In this document: positions 1 to 8,823 of the stretch, in pieces
How the letters are laid out: each line of letters begins with the position of its first letter
How positions within the stretch are numbered: the stretch's first letter is position 1
Assembly: GCA_964404765.1 (NCBI GenBank)
Contig: CAYOLL010000003.1
Location: forward strand, 20,939 to 84,938
Source: CAYOLL01 sp964404765 [NCBI: uncultured Gemmatimonadota bacterium]
Lineage (GTDB): Bacteria > 4572-55
Length of the DNA: 64,000 nucleotides
Direction of reading: 5' to 3'
The notes under the pieces: model-generated
Databases searched by the model: none
Told to the model about the DNA's origin: nothing
The model's input: the letters and a program-made list of their open reading frames with translations, nothing else
Translations under genes and position numbers: made by a program

Positions 1-43
1 AATACTTGAAAATCGTGTCGTAGATAGGGTTGGCGATCAACAT
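1..43 (-). CDS. Start of a Rpn/PD-(D/E)XK-type nuclease-like protein (partial)
   Basis: Only the first 14 codons are inside the window, reading MLIANPIYDTIFKY. An AAGGGGGG Shine-Dalgarno lies just upstream of the ATG at 43-41. The NPIYDTIFKY opening is typical of conserved proteins related to the recombination-promoting nuclease/putative transposase (Rpn, PDDEXK_2) group; a full-length Rpn-like gene lies at 43421-44317. The gene starts 15 bases after the gyrA stop and runs the same way, so it may be read through from gyrA. The family call rests on a very short stretch. Confidence 0.5.
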   Translation of the reverse strand, partial: MLIANPIYDTIFKY

Positions 44-57
44 GGTTCATCCCCCCT

Positions 58-2544
58 TTATACCGGTGGCGGCTCTATTGATTCGGAATTTGTCGGCACC
101 GTATCTGCGATTGGCTCCTCTTCGCTATCCTGTTTCTCGACCAGCGTAATATCAATTACTGCGTCGCCTTCATCCAGGTTAATCAGCCGCACACCTTGCG
201 AATTTCGCCCGATCTCTCGAATATTATCGGTTCGCATTCGAATAACCACACCGTTTTTGGTTATGATCATCAGATCATGGCCGGCATCCAGATCAAGAAT
301 ACTCACGACCGGGCCATTGCGATCGGATGTCTTGATGTTGATCACTCCCCTGCCGCCGCGATGAATCAAGCGGTAATCCTCCAGGGGCGATTTCTTGCCA
401 TAGCCGTTCTGCGTCACTGTCAATAGTGACACGTCCCGCGTCGGATCAACGGCAACCATGCCGATTACAAAATCGCCATCCGCCAGCTTGGCGCCTCGCA
501 CACCAATAGCATTACGTCCGACAGGACGTACATCACTTTCCTTTAAGCGAATGGCTTGACCCATAGCCGTAGCAAGCACGATTTGCTGATGGCCATCGGT
601 CATGCGCACAGCAATCAGCTCGTCGCCTTCTTCAATGTGGATGGCGATAATTCCGGCACGACGAGGCCGGCTGTAATCCACCAATGGCGACTTTTTAATC
701 GTGCCGTTTTTGGTTACAAAAATAATATAATGTTCTTCGTCAAAATTGTGCACCGGCAGATAAGCCCGGATTTTTTCATCTTTGTTCATTTCAAGCAAAT
801 TGATGATGGCTTTGCCTTTAGCAGTGCGCCCCGCCGGTGGAATTTCATAAACCTTGAGCCAGCGACACAAACCGTGATCGGTAAAAAATAAGATATAATC
901 ATGGGTTGATGCGATAAAAAGATGCTCGACAAAATCTTCTTCTTTGGTCTCCATGCCGGTAATGCCGCGCCCGCCGCGCCTTTGACTGCGATAAGTATCG
1001 ACAGGCAGGCGTTTAATATAGCCGGCGTGGGAAATTGTGATCACCATTTCCTCGTCGGGAATTAGTTCTTCAATGCTAAACTCGCCGCCCTCGTCCTCAA
1101 TGATTTCCGAACGCCGGGCGTCGCCGTACTGTTCCCTGATCGCCAGCAATTCGTCTTTGACAACGGCCATGATATTCTGCCGACTGGACAGAATTTGCTT
1201 GAGCCGCTCAATCAAAGCCATTAATTCGGCAAATTCTCTTTCCAGCTTGTCGCGTTCCAACCCGGTCAGGCGGCGCAATTGCAAATCCAGAATAGCGTTG
1301 GCCTGAAGTTCGGAAAAGGAAAAGCGGGCAATTAAATTTGCGCGCGCTTCGTCCGGGCTGCCGGCCTGACGGATGATAGCGACAATTTCATCAATATGAT
1401 CAACAGCTTTGCGCAAGCCTTCAACAATATGGGCGCGCGCTTCTGCCTTTCGCAGGTCAAACTGCGTCCGGCGCATGACGACTTCATGGCGATGTTCGAT
1501 AAAGTAGTGGATCATTTCCTTGAGATTGAGAACACGGGGGCGATTGTTGACTAACGCCAGCATGTTGATCCCAAAGCTGGTTTGTAACTGCGAATGCTTA
1601 TAAAGCTGATTAAGAACAATGATCCACTGCGCATCACGTTTCAATTCAATGACAATGCGCATTCCATCACGGTCAGACTCGTCGCGCATATCGGAAATGC
1701 CTTCGACACGTTTCTCACGCACCAACTCGGCAATTCGTTCCAATAACGCGGTTTTGTTGACTTGATACGGTATCTCGTTGATAATGATTCTGTTCTCATC
1801 CTCTTCATACACAGCCCGGCCCCGGACAATAATGCTGCCGTTGCCGGTGGCGTACGCCTCCTGAATGCCGCGCCGCCCATAGATAATGCCGGCGGTGGGA
1901 AAATCCGGCCCGCTGATATGCTTGACCAGGTCGATCAACTCACAATCGGGATTGTTGATATAGGCAATACAGGCGTTAACGACTTCCGTAATATTGTGAG
2001 GCGGAATATTGGTGGCCATACCCACAGCGATGCCTGAGGAGCCGTTAATCAATAGCTGCGGCAAGCGTGAGGGCAAAACGGTTGGTTCCTGCGCGGCCCC
2101 GTCGAAATTATCAACAAAAGCAACCGTGTCTTTGTCCAGGTCTTCCAGCGCATCGCCGGCCATGCGCGCCAAACGCACTTCCGTATAACGCATGGCCGCC
2201 GGATTATCACCGTCAACGGAGCCAAAGTTACCCTGCCCGTCAATCATTGGGTAGCGCAGCGAAAACGGCTGCACCATCCGCACGATCGTGTTGTAAATAG
2301 ATAGATCGCCGTGCGGATGATAATTGGCCATGACGTGTCCGACGGCGCGAGCGCTTTTGACATAGCGCTTGTTATAAAACAAACCTTGCTCGTACATGCC
2401 GTAAAGCACCCGGCGGTGCACCGGCTTAAGCCCGTCACGCACATCCGGCAGGGCGCGGCTGATAATCACACTCATCGAATAATCGATGTAACTGCTACGC
2501 ATCTCATCTTCAATTGTGCGCGGAAGAATTTTTTCTAATGTCAT
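58..2544 (-). CDS. gyrA: DNA gyrase subunit A
   Basis: Breakage-reunion subunit of the A2B2 type II topoisomerase that introduces negative supercoils with ATP and GyrB. The 828-residue length is usual for the family. The N-terminal domain carries the catalytic tyrosine Y120 in AAMRYTE; the C-terminal beta-pinwheel carries the GyrA-box QRRGGRG near residue 530, which separates gyrase from ParC. The tail ends in an acidic, proline-rich stretch. In the quinolone-resistance region the sequence reads HPHGDLSIYNTIVRM. The positions equivalent to E. coli S83 and D87 are therefore L81 and N85, the same residues as the classic S83L/D87N resistance changes. A sigma70-like promoter is visible upstream. 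gyrB is not in the window. Confidence 0.97.
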   Translation of the reverse strand: MTLEKILPRTIEDEMRSSYIDYSMSVIISRALPDVRDGLKPVHRRVLYGMYEQGLFYNKRYVKSARAVGHVMANYHPHGDLSIYNTIVRMVQPFSLRYPMIDGQGNFGSVDGDNPAAMRYTEVRLARMAGDALEDLDKDTVAFVDNFDGAAQEPTVLPSRLPQLLINGSSGIAVGMATNIPPHNITEVVNACIAYINNPDCELIDLVKHISGPDFPTAGIIYGRRGIQEAYATGNGSIIVRGRAVYEEDENRIIINEIPYQVNKTALLERIAELVREKRVEGISDMRDESDRDGMRIVIELKRDAQWIIVLNQLYKHSQLQTSFGINMLALVNNRPRVLNLKEMIHYFIEHRHEVVMRRTQFDLRKAEARAHIVEGLRKAVDHIDEIVAIIRQAGSPDEARANLIARFSFSELQANAILDLQLRRLTGLERDKLEREFAELMALIERLKQILSSRQNIMAVVKDELLAIREQYGDARRSEIIEDEGGEFSIEELIPDEEMVITISHAGYIKRLPVDTYRSQRRGGRGITGMETKEEDFVEHLFIASTHDYILFFTDHGLCRWLKVYEIPPAGRTAKGKAIINLLEMNKDEKIRAYLPVHNFDEEHYIIFVTKNGTIKKSPLVDYSRPRRAGIIAIHIEEGDELIAVRMTDGHQQIVLATAMGQAIRLKESDVRPVGRNAIGVRGAKLADGDFVIGMVAVDPTRDVSLLTVTQNGYGKKSPLEDYRLIHRGGRGVINIKTSDRNGPVVSILDLDAGHDLMIITKNGVVIRMRTDNIREIGRNSQGVRLINLDEGDAVIDITLVEKQDSEEEPIADTVPTNSESIEPPPV

Positions 2545-2652
2545 AAAGTTTTAACTCGAAATGATGCCAGCGTTCTAAGTAATCCAGGCTAAATTGCGCC
2601 ATATATAAATAGGCCAAAAAGACCCCAGATGAATGGGAAATAAAGACTTAGG

Positions 2653-2681
2653 AAAATACGCTCAAATTTATAAAAAGTCAA
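2653..2681 (-). promoter_or_regulatory. Predicted sigma70-type promoter of gyrA
   Basis: On the minus strand TTGACT and TATTTT are separated by 17 bases, about 110 bases upstream of the gyrA ATG. The spacing is ideal and the orientation fits; the -10 hexamer is not perfect. Confidence 0.5.
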
Positions 2682-2773
2682 CCTTTTTGTAGATCAAGAA
2701 AGGACTTGACCAAATGAAATAAACTGTATTAATTACTCCTTTCCAAGTGACAAATTTAGCGCTTTAAGCACGG

Positions 2774-2844
2774 TGTCATTCCGAAGGAATCTTCCCGCAA
2801 AATAACGCACAGCTAAATTTTAAGAAGATTCTTACAGAATGACA
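2774..2844. repeat. Small imperfect inverted-repeat element (TGTCATTCC family)
   Basis: The element begins TGTCATTCCGAAGGAATCTT and ends GATTCTTACAGAATGACA, so the two ends are imperfect inverted copies about 71 bases apart. Related elements occur at about 13905-13978 and 63053-63125. This looks like a dispersed non-autonomous intergenic repeat. Apart from this and the gyrA promoter I see nothing else in the 381-bp gap between gyrA and the CYTH gene. Confidence 0.45.
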
Positions 2845-2925
2845 ACATGCCGGATTTGCCGTCTGGAATGGAGTAACAAGTAGCCGGCTCAAAATGTATG
2901 CCTGTAATTTTAGTGGAATTAGACA

Positions 2926-3402
2926 ATGCCCATCGAGATCGAACGCAAATTTTTACTTAAAAATAGCAACTGGCGTCTGAATGCCCGCTGCGAATACTGC
3001 TGCCAGGGTTTCTTATCAACTGTCAAGGAGCGCACTGTCCGGGTCAGAATTATGGGCGAAAGAGCCTGGTTAACCGTCAAGGGCAAAAATATAGGCGCTG
3101 CCCGCCCGGAATACGAGTACGAAATCCCGCTTGCCGATGCACGACAAATCTTGGACAACTTGTGCTTGCGTCCGTTGATTGAAAAAACGAGATTTTATAT
3201 TGACTACGCCGGATTGACCTGGGAAGTTGACGAATTCCACGGCGAGAATGAAGGGCTTATTCTGGCGGAACTTGAACTGGAAGATGAAAATACGCAGCCA
3301 TCCTTCCCGGATTGGGTCGGCGCTGAGGTCACCGGCGACCCACGTTATTTCAATGCAAATCTGATTGAAAATCCTTACAAAAATTGGCCAAAATCCACAT
3401 AA
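2926..3402 (+). CDS. CYTH-domain protein (triphosphate tunnel metalloenzyme family)
   Basis: The 158-residue protein opens with the family signature EIERKFL (residues 3-9), then alternating charged strands such as RTVRVRI, AWLTVKG and EYEYEIP, and a late acidic LAELELEDE strand. This is the eight-stranded tunnel fold of CYTH proteins, which bind triphosphates and divalent metal. Bacterial members are mostly tripolyphosphatases or of unknown substrate, and some are class IV adenylate cyclases. A single short CYTH domain like this one favours a triphosphatase, but the substrate cannot be read from sequence. The next gene starts 13 bases after its stop in the same direction, so the two are probably co-transcribed. 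Confidence 0.88.
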   Translation: MPIEIERKFLLKNSNWRLNARCEYCCQGFLSTVKERTVRVRIMGERAWLTVKGKNIGAARPEYEYEIPLADARQILDNLCLRPLIEKTRFYIDYAGLTWEVDEFHGENEGLILAELELEDENTQPSFPDWVGAEVTGDPRYFNANLIENPYKNWPKST

Positions 3403-3415
3403 TCAAGATAGCCGC

Positions 3416-4183
3416 ATGAAAAATATCCGCTCCGCAGCACAGGCGCTTCTTTATCATCTCCACGCCATTCGATTTGTCAAAAAGCATCCTCGTTTGCTGC
3501 AGTATTTTCTTTACCCGGCGCTGATTAACACCATCGTATTTAGCCTGCTGTTTATGATCAGCTTGTATATTCTAAGCGATTGGCTGGACACCCTCTTGGC
3601 CCAACAGGCGAAGGGTTGGCTGACCATGCTGCTTTACTATTTAACGATGGCGTTAAGCATATCATTTCTGGCGCTCGTTGCTTTCTTCAGTTTTAGCACA
3701 ATTGGCAGCCTGATTGCCGCGCCTTTTAACGATTTGCTCTCCCAGCGGGTTGAAGAGATTTATCGTGGCATCAATCTGGAGCAGCCTTTTGACTGGAAAA
3801 ATTTTTGGCAGGATGTCACAAGCACCATTTTCCAGCAATTGCAAAGGCTGATTTTTCTGGCGCTGATCTGGGTTATTATCCTGCCCGGCTTGCTTATTCC
3901 CATACTGGGGCAAGTGTTGATGAGTGTGGTCACTTTTACGTTTTTGGCTTTTGAATATCTGGATTTACCACTATCACGCCGCCGCATTAAATTTGCAGAA
4001 AAACGGCGTATTCTTCAATCGCACAAACTGCCCATGCTTGCCTTTGGCAGCGTCTGCGGTCTGCTTATGGCAGTGCCCATCTTAAACATTTTGAGCATCC
4101 CTCTTTCGGTTGTGGGTGGGGCGTTGTTTTATTGCGAAAGGGTCCAGCCCCAATTATGCATAGAGTCGTATCTTAATACTTGA
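3416..4183 (+). CDS. EI24/CysZ-like integral membrane protein
   Basis: A 255-residue hydrophobic protein with about four to six membrane segments and the EI24-domain feature of a conserved amphipathic segment after the second segment (IGSLIAAPFNDLLSQRVE, about residues 100-117). The EI24 family includes the bacterial sulfate transporter CysZ and many members of unknown role; no sulfur-assimilation genes are nearby, so transport of sulfate is not supported. An in-frame extension reaches back to 3365 inside the CYTH gene, but the ATG at 3416 just after the CYTH stop is the natural start. Confidence 0.8.
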   Translation: MKNIRSAAQALLYHLHAIRFVKKHPRLLQYFLYPALINTIVFSLLFMISLYILSDWLDTLLAQQAKGWLTMLLYYLTMALSISFLALVAFFSFSTIGSLIAAPFNDLLSQRVEEIYRGINLEQPFDWKNFWQDVTSTIFQQLQRLIFLALIWVIILPGLLIPILGQVLMSVVTFTFLAFEYLDLPLSRRRIKFAEKRRILQSHKLPMLAFGSVCGLLMAVPILNILSIPLSVVGGALFYCERVQPQLCIESYLNT

Positions 4184-4207
4184 TTTAGGACTTATAAGTC
4201 GTATATT
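4180..4207 (+). promoter_or_regulatory. Possible promoter with palindromic operator before the cytochrome gene
   Basis: TTGATT and TATATT are 16 bases apart, and the spacer contains the perfect 12-base palindrome GACTTATAAGTC (4189-4200). The -35 overlaps the stop of the preceding gene. The palindrome is placed where a repressor or activator dimer could act. The cytochrome ATG follows about 60 bases downstream. Confidence 0.35.
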
Positions 4208-4264
4208 TATGAGCTTATATTTTTTATATTTCATACTCTATAAATTTAAATGCCGGAGGCATAA

Positions 4265-5692
4265 ATGTTAGTTTTGTATCGAAATTTCTTACGAGGTATT
4301 GCCGTTAATTGGTTTGGCAAAATTGGTGTTGCTTTAACCACGTCCACTTTTATTTCATTTATTATGCTGGAAATGGCGCGAATGGCCGGTGTTTTTACCA
4401 ATCAGTATATGGGTCTGATTACCTACCTGGCATTTCCGGCGTTATTTGTTATCGGCCTGCTTTTGATCCCTATTGGCTGGCATCGTTATGCCAAATCGCG
4501 CCAAATGACCACGCGTGAATTATTGACCGAGCGCTTTGATCCGTCCGATATACAGGCCCATCGAAAAGGCTCGCGCTTTTTTTTAACTGTTATTGTTTTG
4601 TCGCTGTTGAATGTCATTTTTCTAAGCGCGAGTAGTGTCCGGATGCTTCATTTTATGGACAACTCGGAGTTTTGTGGAACAGCCTGCCATGTCATGTCGC
4701 CTGAATGGACGGTTTATCAGGATTCGCCTCATGCCAAAGTCAAGTGCGTAGAATGTCATGTGGGTGAAGGTATTGACGCACTGATTAGCGCCAAGCTGGA
4801 AGGCACCCGACAAATGATTCTGGCTTCTACAAACACCTATCATCGCCCGATTCCCACGCCGGTGCACAATCTGCGCCCGGCTTCGGAGACCTGCAAGAAA
4901 TGCCATTGGCCGGAGAAATTTTATGGCCGGCGGCTAAAAATGCTGGTCCGCTATCAGGACGATGAAACGTCATCGCCGCTTTATCACACGCTGGCCATTA
5001 AGGTTGATAAAGACGAGGGTACCGGAAAGGGTGGAATTCATTGGCACATTGCCGCGCAAAATGAAGTCCGTTATACCTCCGTCAATGACGAGCGACAAGA
5101 AATTATTTGGGTTGAAATGCGCCAGCCGGATGGAACCTACAAGCGTTTTGTCAATAAAGCGCTAGATAAGACGTCCGAAAAGTCGAACCTCGTGCGGACA
5201 ATGGATTGCGTGGATTGTCATAATCGCGCCACACATATTTATGAAGACCCGGCGGTGGCAGTGGATACACGCATTCAACGCGGCCAAATGGACCGAACGC
5301 TGCCTTATCTCAAGCGGGAGGCGGTAGCGGCCATTACAGCCGAATATGCTACCAAAGATGAGGCGAATAGCGGCATTGCCCGTCGCTTGCATGATTTCTA
5401 CCAAAAAGATTACCCGGAACTGGCAACGGAGCATAAGTCCGCAATTGATCAGGCCACGCTGACCTTGCAGCAAATTTACCAGCGCAATATCTTTCCGGAA
5501 ATGAAGATTACCTGGGGCACATATCGTACGATGCTTGGTCACCCAAACGACGAAGGCGGCTGCTTTCGCTGCCATACAACCGATCTGGAGGCCGAGGATG
5601 GCACGACCATCTCCGACGATTGCGAAACCTGCCATGCCGTGATCGGCTTTGAGGAACCGGAACCGCCGGATTTTATGGTGACGGAAGAATAA
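4265..5692 (+). CDS. NapC/NirT-family membrane-anchored multiheme cytochrome c
   Basis: A 475-residue protein with about three N-terminal membrane segments (residues 13-36, 48-72, 104-125) and a periplasmic multiheme domain. Five CXXCH sites are visible: CVECH (161), CKKCH (210), CVDCH, CFRCH and CETCH. A sixth site reads CGTACH (137-142), a CX3CH spacing also seen in the first haem site of some NapC/NirT relatives. The flanking pattern FCGTACHVM...SPHAKVKCVECHVG is characteristic of the family, which oxidises membrane quinol and passes electrons to periplasmic reductases. No partner reductase is adjacent, so its acceptor is unknown. A good Shine-Dalgarno (GGAGG) precedes the ATG. Confidence 0.88.
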   Translation: MLVLYRNFLRGIAVNWFGKIGVALTTSTFISFIMLEMARMAGVFTNQYMGLITYLAFPALFVIGLLLIPIGWHRYAKSRQMTTRELLTERFDPSDIQAHRKGSRFFLTVIVLSLLNVIFLSASSVRMLHFMDNSEFCGTACHVMSPEWTVYQDSPHAKVKCVECHVGEGIDALISAKLEGTRQMILASTNTYHRPIPTPVHNLRPASETCKKCHWPEKFYGRRLKMLVRYQDDETSSPLYHTLAIKVDKDEGTGKGGIHWHIAAQNEVRYTSVNDERQEIIWVEMRQPDGTYKRFVNKALDKTSEKSNLVRTMDCVDCHNRATHIYEDPAVAVDTRIQRGQMDRTLPYLKREAVAAITAEYATKDEANSGIARRLHDFYQKDYPELATEHKSAIDQATLTLQQIYQRNIFPEMKITWGTYRTMLGHPNDEGGCFRCHTTDLEAEDGTTISDDCETCHAVIGFEEPEPPDFMVTEE

Positions 5693-5731
5693 AGGCATTG
5701 GTTAACACGAGAATAGCGAAAGTATAGCAAT

Positions 5732-5768
5732 AAAAAAGCCGCAATTGATTAATCAACTGCGGCTTTCT
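5732..5768. terminator. Bidirectional rho-independent terminator
   Basis: A strong hairpin has AAAGCCGCA on one side and TGCGGCTTT on the other, with an inner TTGATTAATCAA stem. It has an A-run to the left and T-rich sequence to the right. It lies between the convergent cytochrome and SGNH-hydrolase genes and can serve both. Confidence 0.8.
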
Positions 5769-5792
5769 TGTTTCAGCAATGTAGCCAAAAGA

Positions 5793-7130
5793 TTAATTCC
5801 CGGCAAAGTGCTCTGGTATATTCACCATAGTAATCGTGCTGTGATAGTAATCGTTAATCACGCCAATCAATTCGTTGGCCATTATAGCATAGCCGGTTTC
5901 ATTGAAGTGAACGCCGTCCAAACTAAACAGTCCGCCCGTAATGAAACTCGTTGAAAAGTCTATTCCACCATATTCAGTACCTTCCTCTTTGACCTGGTCA
6001 AAAAAGGTGTGGGCATCCAGAATGGGGAAACCGGCGCTGGCAGCCACTTGGGCAATAGCGGCATTATAGGCGGTGATCGCCTGATTGGCTGTAGCGGTTT
6101 CCGTCTTATCCAGTACAAAAAAGCTGGGCAACGGCGCGGTGGCATGTAACCCCAACGGAACGCCGGCCGGCCAGGTAAACGTCACGCCGCCGTAAGTGGC
6201 GCTGCCGGATCTGTTGCCAATATAAGAAGAAGCCGGCAACAGAATATAGTCGCCGTCAACGGTTTGACGAACCGGTGTCGTGGTTTCGGAAGTTTGAATG
6301 ACTAAGGCAATCGTCGTGCCGCTGACGGTCACCGTTCTGGGGATGGTCGTTACAAACGGGATGGCGGTCACATCCGGGATGTTAACTCCCACCATGCCTT
6401 TAATAGACGGCACGGCTTTTAAAGCCTGGACAATGCCGCCATAGGCCTGAGCGTAGTTGGCCGGCGCGATTGGCAAGCCGGCGCGGGTCATGCCCGATGT
6501 TACAGCGCCTAACACATCATTGCCCAATAACCCGATAATGACAAAGGTAGGCTGCAAGGCCGCCGCTTGTTCGACCTGGGATTTTTGGGAAGCGCTCGTG
6601 GGACGCAAAATCAGATCGAAAAACGGGTTGGCCGCCGGAAACAATGGCGGAGCGGCGGCGCCGGTTTTGCGCAACAACACTTCATGAGCCAGTGCGCCCG
6701 GCACGCCCAAGTTATTGTAGGGACGGGCCAAAGTCGCGTTGGTCGGTATGACATTGGCCGGATTTGTCGGTAACGACGTTGTGGTTATTATCGGGCTGCC
6801 GTTAGCATCAAAACCAGTCAGCGTCAGCTTGCCGCCCACGCCTTCGGAAAAAGCCGCCTCAACAAAATCCATGTCCGCCGTAGCGCCGACGGTCAAACCC
6901 ATTTGCTCGGCCACCATCCCCGGATAGCTTACCCGGTCAGTGGATTTGGGAACATGCGAGTCCCGATAACCGGCTTCATAGCTGGCGCCAATCACCACGA
7001 CTCTTGTAAAATCCGTATCACCCGCCGTAAGGGGTTCCGGAGATGAACTTGGATCGTCCGTCGAACAGCCGCTTAACGCCACAATAGCCGCCATGGCCGA
7101 TATAAGCCACAGCTTTTTCAAATCTTTCAT
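5793..7130 (-). CDS. SGNH/GDSL-family hydrolase lipoprotein
   Basis: A 445-residue secreted esterase/lipase-like protein. A lipoprotein signal ends in the lipobox ALSGC (Cys22). The SGNH blocks are present: block I VVVIGASYEAG with the nucleophile Ser50 (GAS in place of GDS), a Gly in NLGVPGA (block II), GLLGND (block III) and DGVHFNETGY near the C-terminus with the Asp/His pair. It follows the FadL-type porin by 47 bases on the same strand with its own GGAGG Shine-Dalgarno. The pair suggests an outer-membrane enzyme that releases fatty acids or other hydrophobic products for uptake through the porin. Substrate is unknown. Confidence 0.85.
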   Translation of the reverse strand: MKDLKKLWLISAMAAIVALSGCSTDDPSSSPEPLTAGDTDFTRVVVIGASYEAGYRDSHVPKSTDRVSYPGMVAEQMGLTVGATADMDFVEAAFSEGVGGKLTLTGFDANGSPIITTTSLPTNPANVIPTNATLARPYNNLGVPGALAHEVLLRKTGAAAPPLFPAANPFFDLILRPTSASQKSQVEQAAALQPTFVIIGLLGNDVLGAVTSGMTRAGLPIAPANYAQAYGGIVQALKAVPSIKGMVGVNIPDVTAIPFVTTIPRTVTVSGTTIALVIQTSETTTPVRQTVDGDYILLPASSYIGNRSGSATYGGVTFTWPAGVPLGLHATAPLPSFFVLDKTETATANQAITAYNAAIAQVAASAGFPILDAHTFFDQVKEEGTEYGGIDFSTSFITGGLFSLDGVHFNETGYAIMANELIGVINDYYHSTITMVNIPEHFAGN

Positions 7131-7177
7131 AGAAAGCCTCCTCTATAAATTACGAATATGGAATTACGAATTATGAA

Positions 7178-8497
7178 TTAAAAATTCTTGCCGATGCTGA
7201 AGCTGAAAAGATTGGCCCCGGCGGTGTAGACACCGTTGAAATTGTTGTGGTTCAGGCCTTCGGTATCCCGCGCCTGGTAATCGACAAACATATAGGAACC
7301 GTCCAGCCAGAACTTGCCAAACTTGTAGCCAAAACCAAAGGTGTAGTCATTGCGCAAATCATCCGGCAGGAACGGGCTGACCGTTTCGGTCGGCACCGGC
7401 GACGGATCGTGAATGTAACCGGCACGCAGCGCCAGCTTCTCGCCGATTTTATATTCCGCGCCAATGCGGAACTGCGTGGTATTCTCATAATTTTCGGGCA
7501 GGACCACATTTTCCGGCGTGTTAGCGTCGCCATCTTCCTGCTCGCTTTCAAAATCTAAAACCAACTCGTCAAAATCCGACCAGCCGATAAAAGCCAGGTC
7601 AAATTCAAAAGAAAGCTGCGGGGTCGGCATGATTTTAATACCGCCAATAATCTGTGACGGGAAGACGACAGCCGTGGCCACGCCGACTTCGTTATGACCG
7701 TCGGCATTGCGCGGCAGCCCTCTGGCCACGATGGCATCCAGAGCAGCGTTGCCGGTAAGGATTTGCTCGAACTTTGCGTCGCCGACATAATCGTTTTCGA
7801 CTTTGGACTTGTAAACCAGACCCAATTGAAACTTTTCATGCGGCTTGACCATTGCGCCGAAATCGAAGCCGAAAGCAATGCCGTTGTTCCCTTCCAGCGT
7901 GATGTTGGCGACATCCAAAACCGCGCCGTTAAACGGCTGATTGCTGGTCTGCTCCAACTCCACCAGCGAGTAGACGACATTGAAATTTGCCCCAAAGGCA
8001 ATCCGCTCATTGACCTGATAGGCCACCGACGGCGTGAAGTAAATGCCGGCCAATTCCGATCTTTTGGAAATATAACGACCGGCAAAATTTTCCGGGTCAT
8101 CCCACTCGACCCCCAGCGCAAACGGAGCGTTAAGGCCTAACCCAAGTGCGATTTGACTACCGACTTTTCGGGTGTAATACGCGGTAGGCAGGGCAAACAT
8201 GCGATCTTTTAATTCGGCGGTTACGCCATAGCCCGGATTTGGCGCGGAACCGGCGAACTTGGCGGTTGGAAATAACAAGGTACCGCCCAGATAAAAGCCG
8301 CCTTTTTCCATAAAAGCCTGACCGGCCGGGTTGTAATAAATGGTCGAGGCGTCATCACCCCAGGCCGTAAACGCATTGCCCATACCCATCGCTTTGGTGC
8401 CGTGCTCCAACAATGCATAGCCGGCGGCAAACAATGGTGTTGTTGTAAATGCCAGGCAAATTGCCAAAACTGACGCAAAAAGCTTTTGTTTCCTCAT
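7178..8497 (-). CDS. OmpP1/FadL/TodX-family outer membrane transporter
   Basis: A 439-residue beta-barrel protein with a cleavable signal peptide (about residues 1-24) followed by the family N-terminus GYALLEHGTKAMGMGNAFTA and YYNPAGQAF, then alternating amphipathic strands to a C-terminal aromatic residue (IGKNF). FadL-type barrels let long-chain fatty acids or other hydrophobic compounds cross the outer membrane. It is the first gene of a likely two-gene unit with the SGNH lipoprotein. A promoter-like sequence lies about 240 bases upstream. A fadD gene is found at 53286-55037. Confidence 0.92.
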   Translation of the reverse strand: MRKQKLFASVLAICLAFTTTPLFAAGYALLEHGTKAMGMGNAFTAWGDDASTIYYNPAGQAFMEKGGFYLGGTLLFPTAKFAGSAPNPGYGVTAELKDRMFALPTAYYTRKVGSQIALGLGLNAPFALGVEWDDPENFAGRYISKRSELAGIYFTPSVAYQVNERIAFGANFNVVYSLVELEQTSNQPFNGAVLDVANITLEGNNGIAFGFDFGAMVKPHEKFQLGLVYKSKVENDYVGDAKFEQILTGNAALDAIVARGLPRNADGHNEVGVATAVVFPSQIIGGIKIMPTPQLSFEFDLAFIGWSDFDELVLDFESEQEDGDANTPENVVLPENYENTTQFRIGAEYKIGEKLALRAGYIHDPSPVPTETVSPFLPDDLRNDYTFGFGYKFGKFWLDGSYMFVDYQARDTEGLNHNNFNGVYTAGANLFSFSIGKNF

Positions 8498-8734
8498 AAG
8501 CCATCTCCTCCCAGTAGACCAACAGGTTTTGAGTTAAAGTGTGTGCACATTACGTTTCGTGTCTGAATTCTTCACAAATTACAGTGCTTAAGAAAATGTT
8601 ATTAGCGGTGTAGATAATATCAGCTTGCAAGTCATTACGCAGAAACGGGTTACCACTTGCAGATTGAGATTTGCCGCTCCAAAAGCAACACTTAAAAAGG
8701 CTGGAACTGAAAATAATTCAGGTTAAGACGCACG

Positions 8735-8763
8735 ATGTTAAGATTTACGCGGTAATTTGTCAA
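8735..8763 (-). promoter_or_regulatory. Predicted sigma70-type promoter of the fadL-like operon
   Basis: On the minus strand TTGACA and TAACAT are separated by 17 bases. Transcription would begin near 8728, leaving a leader of about 230 bases before the porin ATG. The rest of the 326-bp gap (8498-8823) shows no gene; it contains one copy of the dispersed motif TAATTCAGGTTAA at about 8714-8726. Confidence 0.6.
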
Positions 8764-8823
8764 GTATTTTGTCAAAATGAAGCAGATTATTATTGCTGAA
8801 AAAGAAAATGCGCTCCATGTTGG

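Noticed and set aside
7555-8121. 188-codon minus-strand frame inside the fadL-like gene
   Set aside because: It is an alternative frame of the porin gene, Trp/Ser/Arg-rich with no domain.
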